DNA of 64,000 nt, taken from Sphingomonas sanguinis. Lineage in GTDB: Bacteria > Pseudomonadota > Alphaproteobacteria > Sphingomonadales > Sphingomonadaceae. The stretch is taken from assembly GCF_019297835.1 (NCBI RefSeq), contig NZ_CP079203.1, positions 2,966,501 through 3,030,500 on the forward strand, given 5' to 3'. Both the position numbers and the translations under genes were made by a program. The notes under the pieces are model-generated. The model saw only the letters and a list, made by a program, of their open reading frames with translations, was not told where the DNA came from and made no database searches. Below are positions 25,070 through 32,975 of this stretch, one piece after another. Numbering within the stretch: position 1 is the first letter of the stretch; every line of letters begins with the position of its first letter.

Positions 25070-25873
25070 CTAAACCGCAGATGCAATCAGGGAGATCAGC
25101 ATAGCAGCTGGCACAAAGAATATCTGGGCAAGCACCGTGCCGAGTAGTCGGCTCAGCGAGACCCAAACGATGGTTCGGCGGAACAGAGCAGCATCAACAC
25201 GTCCTTCAACCACGTCGTCGGTCATAACGGAAAGTTGGGGGTCGATGAGCGCAAACAAGAGGATTGTCGCAAACCCGTTAATCACAGCCGATAGCTGGGA
25301 TGCGGTCACTCGGAACGCCGGATTGAGATAGCCAGCATAGAGGGAGGCGAGCACTCCGACCGTGATAAGGGCTTGAGCGAGCACATTTGCTGTGAGGACG
25401 CCCCAACCTACGCCGCGTGGACGGGCCAGATCACGCAAATGCGTGGAGGTCGGTATTCGCACAGACTGCCTTATCGCGGAGAGCCCCGCTGGTGTTGCCG
25501 TTCGCAACAGCATCCGACCTGTCGATCGGTGCTGCTGAAAGTAGCCGATCGCTCTAGCGAACAGACGCTGACCCGTGGGCACAAGCAGGATGCCAAGGAA
25601 TACGGCGAGACTCGCGCTTGATAGTACGATCCGAAAGTCATGGGTCAGGGATGCGCCACCACCGTTGGCTATGCGCGTTTCGATCCGTTTAGCGAGGAAC
25701 GGACCGAGAAAGCTGTTCGAGGTTCGGCTGACTAATACAAGCATGTTGAACAGCGCAAAGCTCATGGCAATGCGACCAGTTCGGACCCCGGCGATCCGGG
25801 CAGCGTAAGCAAGCGTACCAATGAGATTGATGCCTGCGGTGAGTGCGCAGATGATGACGAGTTGCCGGTCCAT
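25070..25873 (-). CDS. amj: Lipid II flippase Amj family protein
   Basis: 267 residues, about six membrane helices. The N-terminal block AARIAGVRTGRIAMSFALFN followed by SRTSNSFLGPFLAKRIE is the hallmark of the Amj (DUF2837) family, the alternate flippase that can replace MurJ in Bacillus. It would move undecaprenyl-linked peptidoglycan precursor across the inner membrane. Here it stands alone between repeats. Whether it is a backup against MurJ inhibition, as proposed for Bacillus, cannot be told from the sequence. Confidence 0.75.
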   Translation of the reverse strand: MDRQLVIICALTAGINLIGTLAYAARIAGVRTGRIAMSFALFNMLVLVSRTSNSFLGPFLAKRIETRIANGGGASLTHDFRIVLSSASLAVFLGILLVPTGQRLFARAIGYFQQHRSTGRMLLRTATPAGLSAIRQSVRIPTSTHLRDLARPRGVGWGVLTANVLAQALITVGVLASLYAGYLNPAFRVTASQLSAVINGFATILLFALIDPQLSVMTDDVVEGRVDAALFRRTIVWVSLSRLLGTVLAQIFFVPAAMLISLIASAV

Positions 25874-25968
25874 TTCTCAGGCTACACCATATTTTGGCGG
25901 CTGATGCAGCCCATTCATCCCCATATATCTGGCCCTGAAATGCGGTTTCTCGAAATACCATCGCAAAT

Positions 25969-25988
25969 GGGATGGCCTTCGCCGTCCC
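25969..25988. repeat. Dispersed palindrome, copy 1
   Basis: GGGATGGC-CTTC-GCCGTCCC, a slightly imperfect hairpin set in the same context (CATCGCAAA before, ACCCGCCGTTC after) as the copies at 27110 and 30021. It lies just downstream of sdhC and upstream of amj. Confidence 0.7.
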
Positions 25989-26012
25989 ACCCGCCGTTCA
26001 TTTTCAGGACAA

Positions 26013-26432
26013 CTAGCGGAGCAACAGCCAGCCCCAATAGCTGATCGTCAGGATGGTTGCCCCGGTGAAAACCATCAGTGACGACCGACGTGCTGTCTTA
26101 AGCTCATAACCGGCACCCACATCCATGAAGAAATGGCGCACGCCCGACAGCATGTGTTGGAACACCGCCCATGTCAGTCCGATCAACAGCAGCCGTCCGA
26201 ACCAGCCTGACCAGAATAAAAGGAAGTGGGTATATACCCTCGGACCGGAAGCTACCGCGCTAAGAAACCAGATCAGCGCGGGCACGCCAATAAGCGCCAG
26301 CCCAACACCCGTAATGCGATGGACAATCGAGACGATAGCCCACGGCCCCCAACGCCAGATAGTCAAATGAGGCGAGAGAGGACGCCGATAGGGAGAGCGC
26401 TCAGGCAAATCACAACCTCGTTTCAGATACAT
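26013..26432 (-). CDS. sdhC: Succinate dehydrogenase cytochrome b556 subunit, stand-alone
   Basis: 139 residues, three membrane helices. SPHLTIWRWGPWAIVSIVHRITG contains the quinone-site Ser/Arg region and HRITG signature of SdhC, and FQHMLSGVRH carries the heme-ligand His. No sdhD, sdhA or sdhB lies nearby, so this is an orphan copy. Start is uncertain: the ATG at 26432 sits inside a large palindrome with no ribosome site, while a TTG at 26408 has GAGG seven bases before it. The divergent TetR gene and the palindrome imply that the gene is induced by a small molecule. Confidence 0.8.
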   Translation of the reverse strand: MYLKRGCDLPERSPYRRPLSPHLTIWRWGPWAIVSIVHRITGVGLALIGVPALIWFLSAVASGPRVYTHFLLFWSGWFGRLLLIGLTWAVFQHMLSGVRHFFMDVGAGYELKTARRSSLMVFTGATILTISYWGWLLLR

Positions 26433-26460
26433 GCTGTATCCAAATACATCATGTATCTGA
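26423..26460. promoter_or_regulatory. TetR-type operator palindrome
   Basis: A 38-base near-perfect palindrome: outer arms TCAGATACAT and ATGTATCTGA are exact complements, the inner TGTAT/ATACA also pair, with only three mismatched pairs overall. It overlaps the annotated ATG of sdhC and lies 25 bases before the TetR start, so one bound repressor could silence both genes. Confidence 0.75.
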
Positions 26461-26485
26461 GCTTTTGCAATGCTATACTCTGCGT

Positions 26486-27073
26486 ATGACCCGTCCGACA
26501 CGCACTGAAACCGCAGCCGCCACCCGGACAGCCCTATTGGCGGCTGCAAACGCTCTCTTCCTGAAAGAAGGCTTCGCGCACACGACCATCAACGCGATCG
26601 TGCGGGAAGCGGGCTTTACGCGCGGGGCATTCTATGCCCATTTCACGTCCAAGGATGACGTGCTGGTTTGCCTCGTTACCGCGCTCGCAGACGAAGCGAC
26701 GCCCCGCCTATTGAAGATAATTGCGGCGTGCACGACCGGCGATCAGGTGATTGCTGCGGTCTCGGAGTGGGTAGCAGAGCGAAGTAACTCGCAGGATGTA
26801 GCGTTGCTGATCCTTGAGGCAGCGCGCATTGGTGGACCTGCGACTGGCGACTTGCCTGCACTCTTCGCTGCTCGATGGGTCGAGGTAGGTGAAGCAATCA
26901 CAGCGTTTTTTCCGGATCATGATGAAACTTTACGGCCCGACGAAATCGTCGCGATCGTCGTCGGGCTTACCTATGGTCCTGTAGGAAGCGGCCTTACCGG
27001 GCATGATGCAGGGCGGCTCGCCTCGGTCGCTTTGAGAGCCGTTTTAGGGCACGCGCGTAAGCATACGGTCTGA
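26486..27073 (+). CDS. TetR-family repressor
   Basis: 195 residues. N-terminal helix-turn-helix (RTALLAAANALFLKEGFAHTTINAIVREAGFTRGAFYAHFTSKDDVL) is classic TetR; the remaining 140 residues are the ligand-binding helical domain. The open frame begins with a TTG at 26465, but the ATG at 26486 is placed where TetR proteins normally start. It is divergent from sdhC with the large palindrome between them, so it most likely represses sdhC and itself. Confidence 0.88.
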   Translation: MTRPTRTETAAATRTALLAAANALFLKEGFAHTTINAIVREAGFTRGAFYAHFTSKDDVLVCLVTALADEATPRLLKIIAACTTGDQVIAAVSEWVAERSNSQDVALLILEAARIGGPATGDLPALFAARWVEVGEAITAFFPDHDETLRPDEIVAIVVGLTYGPVGSGLTGHDAGRLASVALRAVLGHARKHTV

Positions 27074-27109
27074 CGTAGCTTCAGCTTCTCCCACTTCACC
27101 ATCGCAAAT

Positions 27110-27129
27110 GGGACGGCTCAGGCCGTCCC
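27110..27129. repeat. Dispersed palindrome, copy 2
   Basis: GGGACGGC-TCAG-GCCGTCCC with eight-base perfect arms, embedded in ATCGCAAAT...ACCCGCCGTTC shared with copies 1 and 3. It follows the TetR stop by 37 bases and could serve as a terminator. Confidence 0.75.
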
Positions 27130-27170
27130 ACCCGCCGTTCGTTTTTGGGAAAGGGCTGGGGCGAGTGGGG

Positions 27171-27217
27171 CGTTACCGTCATGATCGAGGGTCGCGACCT
27201 CGATCATGACGGTGACG
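27171..27217. repeat. Long inverted repeat, 20-base arms
   Basis: CGTTACCGTCATGATCGAGG and CCTCGATCATGACGGTGACG pair at 19 of 20 positions across a seven-base loop. It sits at the tail of a broken acetyltransferase gene. No T-run follows, so a simple terminator is not certain. Confidence 0.65.
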
Positions 27218-27521
27218 CTCGTACTTGCTAACCTTGGCCTCCCGGTAGTTGGCAAGGCCATATCGTTCGAAGCCCAGCTTCGCCGCCAGCCTGATCGATG
27301 ACGTGTTCTCGGGGTCAATAATGCAGACACAGCGCGTCTCGGGGGCGCTCACGATCGTACCATCCTAGCATCGCGCCCATCGCTTCTTCCCGCGTGACCG
27401 GTAGACCACGAATGAAGCGCAGCACCGCCTCATCCCTCGGCAGAGCATAAACCGCCTCGGCATCATCGAGTGCATGAGGGCGCAGTGTCAGCCGATCGGT
27501 TACTATTGAAGGTCGTTTCAA
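27179..27521 (-). pseudogene. GNAT acetyltransferase, internally deleted
   Basis: The first 68 residues (TDRLTLRPHALDDAEAVYAL ... WYDRERPRDA) are the N-terminus of a RimJ/RimL-like GNAT. The reading then shifts frame directly into CIIDPENTSSIRLAAKLGFERYG, the C-terminal acetyl-CoA region. About 50 central residues are missing, so an internal deletion with a frameshift has destroyed it. Confidence 0.7.
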
Positions 27522-27567
27522 GCTGTTACTCTCGGGGCTTTGGAGAGATCACCTCTTGGGCGGACAG

Positions 27568-28347
27568 CTACTTAACCGACGCCACGAACGCTGCGATCAG
27601 CCCGGCAATTTCGGTCGGCGCTTCCAACGGCAGCAGATGCCCGACGCCAGATAGGACCGTGAATCGGTGGTGCTTGAGGTGAGGAAGCAGCTTCGCCCGC
27701 ACCGTGTCGACCGTATCCACCCGGTCGCCTTCACCACTTACTACCGCGACCGGCACGTTGATGGCTTGCGTCGCCGCCGTGATGTCCTCGCCGCTCGACT
27801 GTGCGGGCCAGGCTCGTTTTGCCTGCGCCGCGCCGCCCAGACTATCCGTGATGATCTGTTGGCGATCCGTCTGGCCAAGCGTGCTGGCCGTCAACACATG
27901 GTCGATCGTCGCCTCGACGCTTTCGCGGGTATCGTAGGCCGTCGCCATCATGTCGCGGGCCGGCCCCTCAAGCGCCAAGGGGGTGGGCGGAGCGGACGCG
28001 ACCAGCACTAGGCCAACGAGGCCGGCCGGGTGCCGTGACGCGATGAGCTGCGCGACCTTGCCGCCCATTGAGTGACCAACCAGCACATAGCGGGACAGGC
28101 CCAAGGAAGCGATCAGCCGCTCCGCGTCGTCCGCCATGTCGGCGAGCGCATACCCCTTCTCGGACGCGTCCGACTGCCCCCACCCGCGCTGATCGAGCGC
28201 GACGGTGCGGAATTGGTTGTCGAGCCGATCGATGACGTGGCGCCAGGTCCGCGAGGAGCCGCCCCAATAGTGCAGGAACACGAGGGCAGGCTCGCCTGCG
28301 CCGCGATCCTCGAAATGGATGCGAGGCTTATCGTTGGTGAAGGGCAT
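27568..28347 (-). CDS. Alpha/beta hydrolase
   Basis: 259 residues. Oxyanion HYWGGSS near the start, nucleophile elbow GHSMGG (S93), and a C-terminal GVGHLLPLEAP carrying the catalytic His; an acidic residue in GEGDRVD likely completes the triad. This is the haloperoxidase/esterase-like branch of the fold and substrate is not predictable. It follows the HD-domain gene by six bases on the same strand, so the two form an operon. Confidence 0.85.
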   Translation of the reverse strand: MPFTNDKPRIHFEDRGAGEPALVFLHYWGGSSRTWRHVIDRLDNQFRTVALDQRGWGQSDASEKGYALADMADDAERLIASLGLSRYVLVGHSMGGKVAQLIASRHPAGLVGLVLVASAPPTPLALEGPARDMMATAYDTRESVEATIDHVLTASTLGQTDRQQIITDSLGGAAQAKRAWPAQSSGEDITAATQAINVPVAVVSGEGDRVDTVDTVRAKLLPHLKHHRFTVLSGVGHLLPLEAPTEIAGLIAAFVASVK

Positions 28348-28353
28348 GGTGGC

Positions 28354-29007
28354 CTACTCCGTGAAATGAGAGTTGTGGACGATCTGGCAGAAGTCCGGGA
28401 TCGGCAGGCCCTTCTGGTGCCGACCGACCTCGCCCATCAGGTTGACGGCACCGGTTGCGGGCTTCTGCCTGGCGATGCGGGCCATGGCCTCCAAGAACGC
28501 CACTTTGAACCCGAGCCGCGGCCACTCCGCCAGGATCGCATCGACCGCTTCCGTCCCGATCAGCTCGCGGGGAGCGGCACCCACGTCGATGCCGGCGCTG
28601 AGCTGGACCAAGGCAATCTCCGGGGCCTTGCGCTGCGGCACGCCGAGCGTGGTGTGAAGCGCGATGGCGTCCCAGACGATGGCGATCTTGGCGTCAGGGT
28701 AGCCTTGCCGGGAGAGGAAATCGGCTGCGGCATCTGCCCCGTCTATCTCGAACCGTTCCCCGGCCACGAACCGGTCGACCAGGCCAAGGTCGTGCAGCAG
28801 GCACCCGACGAACAGCATCTCTTCGTCGAACGCGGCACCTTGCGCCCGGCCGGCCTGCCGGCCGAAGCCGAAGCTCCGCATCAGGTGATTGTAGAGGAAG
28901 GCGGGCGAGTGATCGCGCGCCAGCGCCATCGTCGCCAAGCAGATCGGGGTATCAGGATAGTCCATCGGTTCGGGCCTCACGGTGCCGAAACCAGATGCAG
29001 TGTTCAT
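28354..29007 (-). CDS. HD-domain phosphohydrolase-like protein
   Basis: 217 residues. The HD signature is visible as LLHDLGLVDRF, with an upstream His (NHLMRSFGF) and a later Asp, giving the H...HD...D metal set. Relatives include cyanamide hydratase-like and other small-molecule HD enzymes; the opening PDTPICLATMALARDHSPAFLYNHLMRS matches that branch. First gene of a two-gene operon with the hydrolase and divergent from a LysR gene. Confidence 0.78.
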   Translation of the reverse strand: MNTASGFGTVRPEPMDYPDTPICLATMALARDHSPAFLYNHLMRSFGFGRQAGRAQGAAFDEEMLFVGCLLHDLGLVDRFVAGERFEIDGADAAADFLSRQGYPDAKIAIVWDAIALHTTLGVPQRKAPEIALVQLSAGIDVGAAPRELIGTEAVDAILAEWPRLGFKVAFLEAMARIARQKPATGAVNLMGEVGRHQKGLPIPDFCQIVHNSHFTE

Positions 29008-29036
29008 GACGTGAGCGGAAGCCGGTGATCCTTATC

Positions 29037-29055
29037 ACCATCCGATAATGATGGT
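29037..29055. promoter_or_regulatory. Candidate LysR operator
   Basis: ACCATC-CGATAAT-GATGGT, six-base perfect arms, located between the divergent HD-domain and LysR genes and just ahead of the LysR start codon. Confidence 0.35.
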
Positions 29056-29065
29056 ATCGGGTGGC

Positions 29066-29989
29066 ATGGATCGGTTGCGGGGCATGGCTGTGTTCGTCAC
29101 TGCGGTACGGCTCGGCTCATTGATGGGCGCGGCGCGTCACCACGGCCTGTCGCCATCGATGGCCGGCAAGCACGTCGCACGATTGGAGCAGGAGGTGGGT
29201 GCCCGGCTGCTCACCCGCACATCGCGGACGCTCGCGCTCACCGAGCCGGGCCAGGCGTTCTACGCCCGCTGCCAGCGCATCTTGCAGGAATATGAGGCGG
29301 CGCGCGACGAGGCTGGCGACGCGGAAGCCGCGATCAGCGGCCCTCTCCGCCTATCCGCCCCCCTGCTTTATGGCACGACCCGACTGCGCGCCGTTTTCGC
29401 GCGCTTCATGGCGGCCCATCCCAGGGTGGTTCTCGACGTGAACCTTGGCGACACCTATGCCGACCTACAGCAGGGCGACATCGACCTGGCCGTGCGGATC
29501 GGCCGCCTGGCGGACTCCGCACTGATCGGGCGCAAGCTGGAGACCTGCCCGATGCTGTTGTGCGGCGCGCCCGTACTGATCGGCGACGACCCCGCGCGCG
29601 ACACGCTGGAAGCGGCGCAAGCGCACCTGCGGCTCGAGTTCAGCGAAGCCGTGTCGGTCAGCGACTGGACCGTGCAGGCGGCATCTGGTGAGACACATCG
29701 GATCGCTGGCCCCGTTCGGATGCGCTCGAACAACATGACCGTGCTGCTCGATGCGGCGCTCGCTGGCCTTGGCATCGCCTACGGCCCGGCGTTCGTGTTC
29801 GCTCCACACATACGGAACGGCGAGCTGCGCCCGTTACTCGCCGCTTGGCACCCACCCGAGCTGTTGGTGCAGGCGGTCTATGCACCAGGCAAGCGACCAT
29901 CCGCCAAGGTACGGGTGCTGCTCGACTTCCTCGCCCAAGAGCTACGCCAAGACGACCGCGCGAAAACCTCGAAATCTGGGTTGGAATGA
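29066..29989 (+). CDS. LysR-family regulator
   Basis: 307 residues. DRLRGMAVFVTAVRLGSLMGAARHHGLSPSMAGKHVARLE is a typical LysR winged helix; the effector half has the PLRLSAPLLYGTTRLRAVF pattern of the DhcR/TrpI-like subgroup. The ATG at 29066 is preferred over 29048 because LysR proteins of this group begin MDRL. Divergent from the HD/hydrolase operon and presumably its regulator. Confidence 0.87.
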   Translation: MDRLRGMAVFVTAVRLGSLMGAARHHGLSPSMAGKHVARLEQEVGARLLTRTSRTLALTEPGQAFYARCQRILQEYEAARDEAGDAEAAISGPLRLSAPLLYGTTRLRAVFARFMAAHPRVVLDVNLGDTYADLQQGDIDLAVRIGRLADSALIGRKLETCPMLLCGAPVLIGDDPARDTLEAAQAHLRLEFSEAVSVSDWTVQAASGETHRIAGPVRMRSNNMTVLLDAALAGLGIAYGPAFVFAPHIRNGELRPLLAAWHPPELLVQAVYAPGKRPSAKVRVLLDFLAQELRQDDRAKTSKSGLE

Positions 29990-29998
29990 GCCGCCAAT

Positions 29999-30062
29999 TT
30001 CCCGTTTCTCGATCGCAAATGGGACGGCTCAGGCCGTCCCACCCGCCGTTCCCAAACGGGAA
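29999..30062. repeat. Dispersed nested palindrome, copy 3
   Basis: The most complete copy: outer arms TTCCCGTTT (29999-30007) and AAACGGGAA (30054-30062) enclose the inner hairpin GGGACGGC-TCAG-GCCGTCCC (30021-30040). A half copy (CCCGTTTCTCGATCCCAATCGGGAAA) occurs at about 31890-31916. Confidence 0.75.
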
Positions 30063-30103
30063 AGTATGATTGTCGAAGCGCGCACCGTCGCTACCATGGG
30101 GAC

Positions 30104-31828
30104 ATGCGCCTCCTCTTTAGTATCGCCGCCCTGATGTTGGTGTCTGCCGCACCACCATTCGCACAGCAGCCCGTCCAATATATGCTGGCGCCGGAGGTAT
30201 CCGGCGGCAATCTCACGGCCTTGCGGGTCCAGGTCCGCTTCCGCGCTGATCCTTCGGGCACCACTGACTTCCGATGGGATGACGGTTGGAGCGGCGAGCG
30301 TCACCTGTGGCAATGGGCGCGAGATCTGAAGGTCCAGGGTGCGACGGGCGTCGAACAGAGCAATGACGGGCATTGGCGCATCCGCGCCGCCCCCGACGCG
30401 AGCCTGACTGTGACCTATCGCATCGTGTCGGCATATGACCACGATCCGACCGTCGAGGACAGCGAACAGGCGCGACCAGTTGTCCGGCCGGGCTGGTTCT
30501 ATGCCGCGGGCAACGCGCTGTTCGGCTTCCCCGCCGACCGCGAGAAAGCGCCCGCGACCTTCGACTGGACAGGCGCATCGGGGATCGGCTTCGTGTCTGA
30601 TCTCGAACATCTCGCGGGCCGGACCCGCGCGGCGCTTCGCCCCGGCACCGTGGCCGACGCGCTGGAAAGTATCGTCATCGGCGGACATGACCTCAGGACG
30701 TTTCCGGCACGGGACGGGTCCGGCGTACGCGTAGCAACGATTGGTAGCTACGCCTTCACGCCGGAGCAGTTGGATGACCTCGCCCGGCGGGTTATCACCG
30801 TTGAGCGGGATTTCTGGCGGACGGACCGGGGTGCGCCCTTTCTGGTGACGGCGGCTCCCCTCGTGGGCAAGCCGGCGGTGATGAGCTTCGGTGGCACCGG
30901 TCGCGGTGATGCCTTCGCGCTATGGGTCGATCAACGCGCACCGCTGGACCGCATGAAATGGCTGCTCGCCCACGAGTATTTTCATAGCTGGAACCCCGCC
31001 CGGCTCGGCACGATGCCCAAAGATCGGGATACGCGACCGGCGCATTATTGGTTCAGCGAGGGCTTCACCGACTATTACGCGCGAGCCCTAATGGTTCGTG
31101 CCGGCGTGATTTCCCCGGCCGACTTCGCCGCCCAATGGAACGAGATGCTGGCCGCCTATGCCGGATCGCCGGTGCAGACCTTGACGGGCGCGAAGGCGGC
31201 ATCTGCCTTCTGGGACAATGACGCTGCGCAGAAGCTTGCCTATCAGCGAGGGGCGCTCCTTGCTGCGATCTGGAACCGGCGACTACTGGAGGCCAGTGGC
31301 GGACGGACAAACCTCGATACGGTGATGCTTGCGCAATTAGCGGCGGCCCGTACGTCCGACGGCTACGCGACCGACATCTTTCGCCGTCTGGCCGCGCGCA
31401 GTCGACTGAGTGTGGATGACGACGAGGCACGCCATCTGGCTCGCGGGGAGCCGATCCTGTTGCCCGCCGACACCTTCGGGTCATGCGCGACGATCGTCAC
31501 CGAACAACGCCCCTCCTTCTCACGAGGGTTCGATGCCGAGGCGACCGCCGCTGCCGGCAACGTCGTGACGGGAATTGATCCTGGCCATCCCGCCTATGCG
31601 GCGGGCCTGCGTAACGGCATGAAGATTCTTGAACGAACCGAAGGGGAACCGGACAACGCCCTTGTTCCCTATGGACTGCTGGTCGAGGATCAGGGTGCAA
31701 AGCGCACCATTCGTTACCTTCCGCAAGGGAAGGAGCGGGTTTCCGTCCAGCAGTTGCAGATCACAAGGCCAAGTGACCGGCAATGCGGGCAGACTTTGGG
31801 CGGAATGGCGAGCGCAACGCTCGGCTGA
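30104..31828 (+). CDS. Secreted M61-family metallopeptidase
   Basis: 574 residues with a signal peptide (LFSIAALMLVSAAPPFAQQ). An N-terminal beta domain is followed by the zinc site HEYFHSWNP (H290, E291, H294) and the downstream helix WFSEGFTDYYA supplying the third ligand Glu, as in glycyl aminopeptidases of family M61. A C-terminal PDZ-like segment (GIDPGHPAYAAGLRNGMKI) is also seen. Likely periplasmic peptide processing. It is monocistronic, flanked by copies of the dispersed palindrome. Confidence 0.85.
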   Translation: MRLLFSIAALMLVSAAPPFAQQPVQYMLAPEVSGGNLTALRVQVRFRADPSGTTDFRWDDGWSGERHLWQWARDLKVQGATGVEQSNDGHWRIRAAPDASLTVTYRIVSAYDHDPTVEDSEQARPVVRPGWFYAAGNALFGFPADREKAPATFDWTGASGIGFVSDLEHLAGRTRAALRPGTVADALESIVIGGHDLRTFPARDGSGVRVATIGSYAFTPEQLDDLARRVITVERDFWRTDRGAPFLVTAAPLVGKPAVMSFGGTGRGDAFALWVDQRAPLDRMKWLLAHEYFHSWNPARLGTMPKDRDTRPAHYWFSEGFTDYYARALMVRAGVISPADFAAQWNEMLAAYAGSPVQTLTGAKAASAFWDNDAAQKLAYQRGALLAAIWNRRLLEASGGRTNLDTVMLAQLAAARTSDGYATDIFRRLAARSRLSVDDDEARHLARGEPILLPADTFGSCATIVTEQRPSFSRGFDAEATAAAGNVVTGIDPGHPAYAAGLRNGMKILERTEGEPDNALVPYGLLVEDQGAKRTIRYLPQGKERVSVQQLQITRPSDRQCGQTLGGMASATLG

Positions 31829-31982
31829 TAGAAGGCACCGATTTTCCCGAAATCGCGTCATTCAGACGTTTCGAGAAGCCTAATATTCTCCCGTTTCTCG
31901 ATCCCAATCGGGAAAGCTGACCGCCCTCCGCTTGTGACTGCACGGTCATGGCCTCTTTCGAGCAAAGATGGTTCAAGGGGGC

Positions 31983-32322
31983 ATGATAGAACCCACAGCC
32001 GAACAGGTCCGACAACTCACCCTGGCTTTCGAGCGATTCACCCGTCGATTCAAAATCACCGAGGCTGCGTCGGCGATGGAAAGTTCGCTCACCGCCCTCG
32101 ACGTTCAGACCCTCCTGTTCGTGAACGAGCATCCCGGATGTACCCTGGGGGATGTGGCTCGAAGTCATCAGGTTGCGCTGACCACGATGTCGTCGTCGAT
32201 CGATCGTCTGGTGCGCCGGGACATGGCAAAGCGCGAGCGATCGGAGGCGAACCGGCGAACCGTGGCGCTGTCGATCACTGAAAAGGGCGAGAAGGTCGTC
32301 GCTGGCTATGTCGAGGGTTATC
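31983..32322 (+). pseudogene. MarR-family regulator truncated by an IS remnant
   Basis: An intact MarR winged helix (LTALDVQTLLFVNEHPGCTLGDVARSHQVALTTMSSSIDRLVRRDMAKRERSEANRRTVALSITEKGEKV) stops at VEGYQ, where sequence changes abruptly into IS3 transposase DNA; the frame then ends at 32360. The C-terminal dimerisation helix is lost, so repression is probably abolished. AAGGGGG lies just ahead of the ATG at 31983. Confidence 0.75.
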
Positions 32323-32850
32323 AGCCCTCGCGCCGGAGCAGCACGTGGATACGGCGATAGCCATATCGTACCCGCGTCTCGGCGATCTCCTTCATCCGCT
32401 TCTTCAGGTCGGCCTGATCTGCGCGGCACCCACGATAGTGGTAGCTCGACCGCTCCGCCCGGAGCACCCCGCAGGCCCGCCTGATGCTGACCTGCCAGGT
32501 GCTGCGAACATCGTCGACGAGCTGCCGGCGCCGGTCAGGCCTCAGAGCTTTCGCGAGACGACATCCTGTAACATCGCCTTGTCGAGGCTCAGGTCAGCGA
32601 CCAACCGCTTCAGCTTGGCATTCTCTTCCTCAAGCTGGCGCAGCCGCCGCATCTCCGACGGCATCAGCCCTGCATACTTCTTGCGCCAGGCGTAGAACGT
32701 CGCTTCGCTGATCCCGGTTTTGCGGCACACCTCGCCAACACTCGTGCCGTCCTCGGCCTGCTTCAGCACGAAGGCGATCTGCGCCTCCGAAAACTTCGAC
32801 CTCTTCATCGCTCGCTCCGCTTCCTTGGCCCTCCTTCATAACTGGAATTT
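32322..32850 (-). mobile_element. IS3-family element, truncated
   Basis: Contains a complete orfA and the first roughly 73 codons of orfB (IRRACGVLRAERSSYHYRG ... RYGYRRIHVLLRREG), which break off exactly at the MarR junction (about 32322). The orfB catalytic DDE part and that end of the element are gone. The other boundary, around 32830-32870, is approximate because no clear terminal repeat was found. Confidence 0.8.
32542..32808 (-). CDS. IS3-family transposase OrfA
   Basis: 88 residues: KRSKFSEAQIAFVLKQAEDG helix-turn-helix, GISEATFYAWRKKYAGL recognition region and a leucine-zipper tail (LRQLEEENAKLKRLVADLSLDKAML), the standard OrfA of the IS407/IS51 branch. Complete, but without a full OrfB the element cannot move itself. 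Confidence 0.9.
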   Translation of the reverse strand: MKRSKFSEAQIAFVLKQAEDGTSVGEVCRKTGISEATFYAWRKKYAGLMPSEMRRLRQLEEENAKLKRLVADLSLDKAMLQDVVSRKL

Positions 32851-32975
32851 TCCAGCTCCAAGCGGTCCAGAAAACCGGCAGCAGGTCACCTCCGATCGAA
32901 GTCTTGAACTCTGCGCCAAGGGCGCCGCTTGAATAAGAGTATCCTCAAGCATAGCGCCCTCGGCATAAGCCGCCC

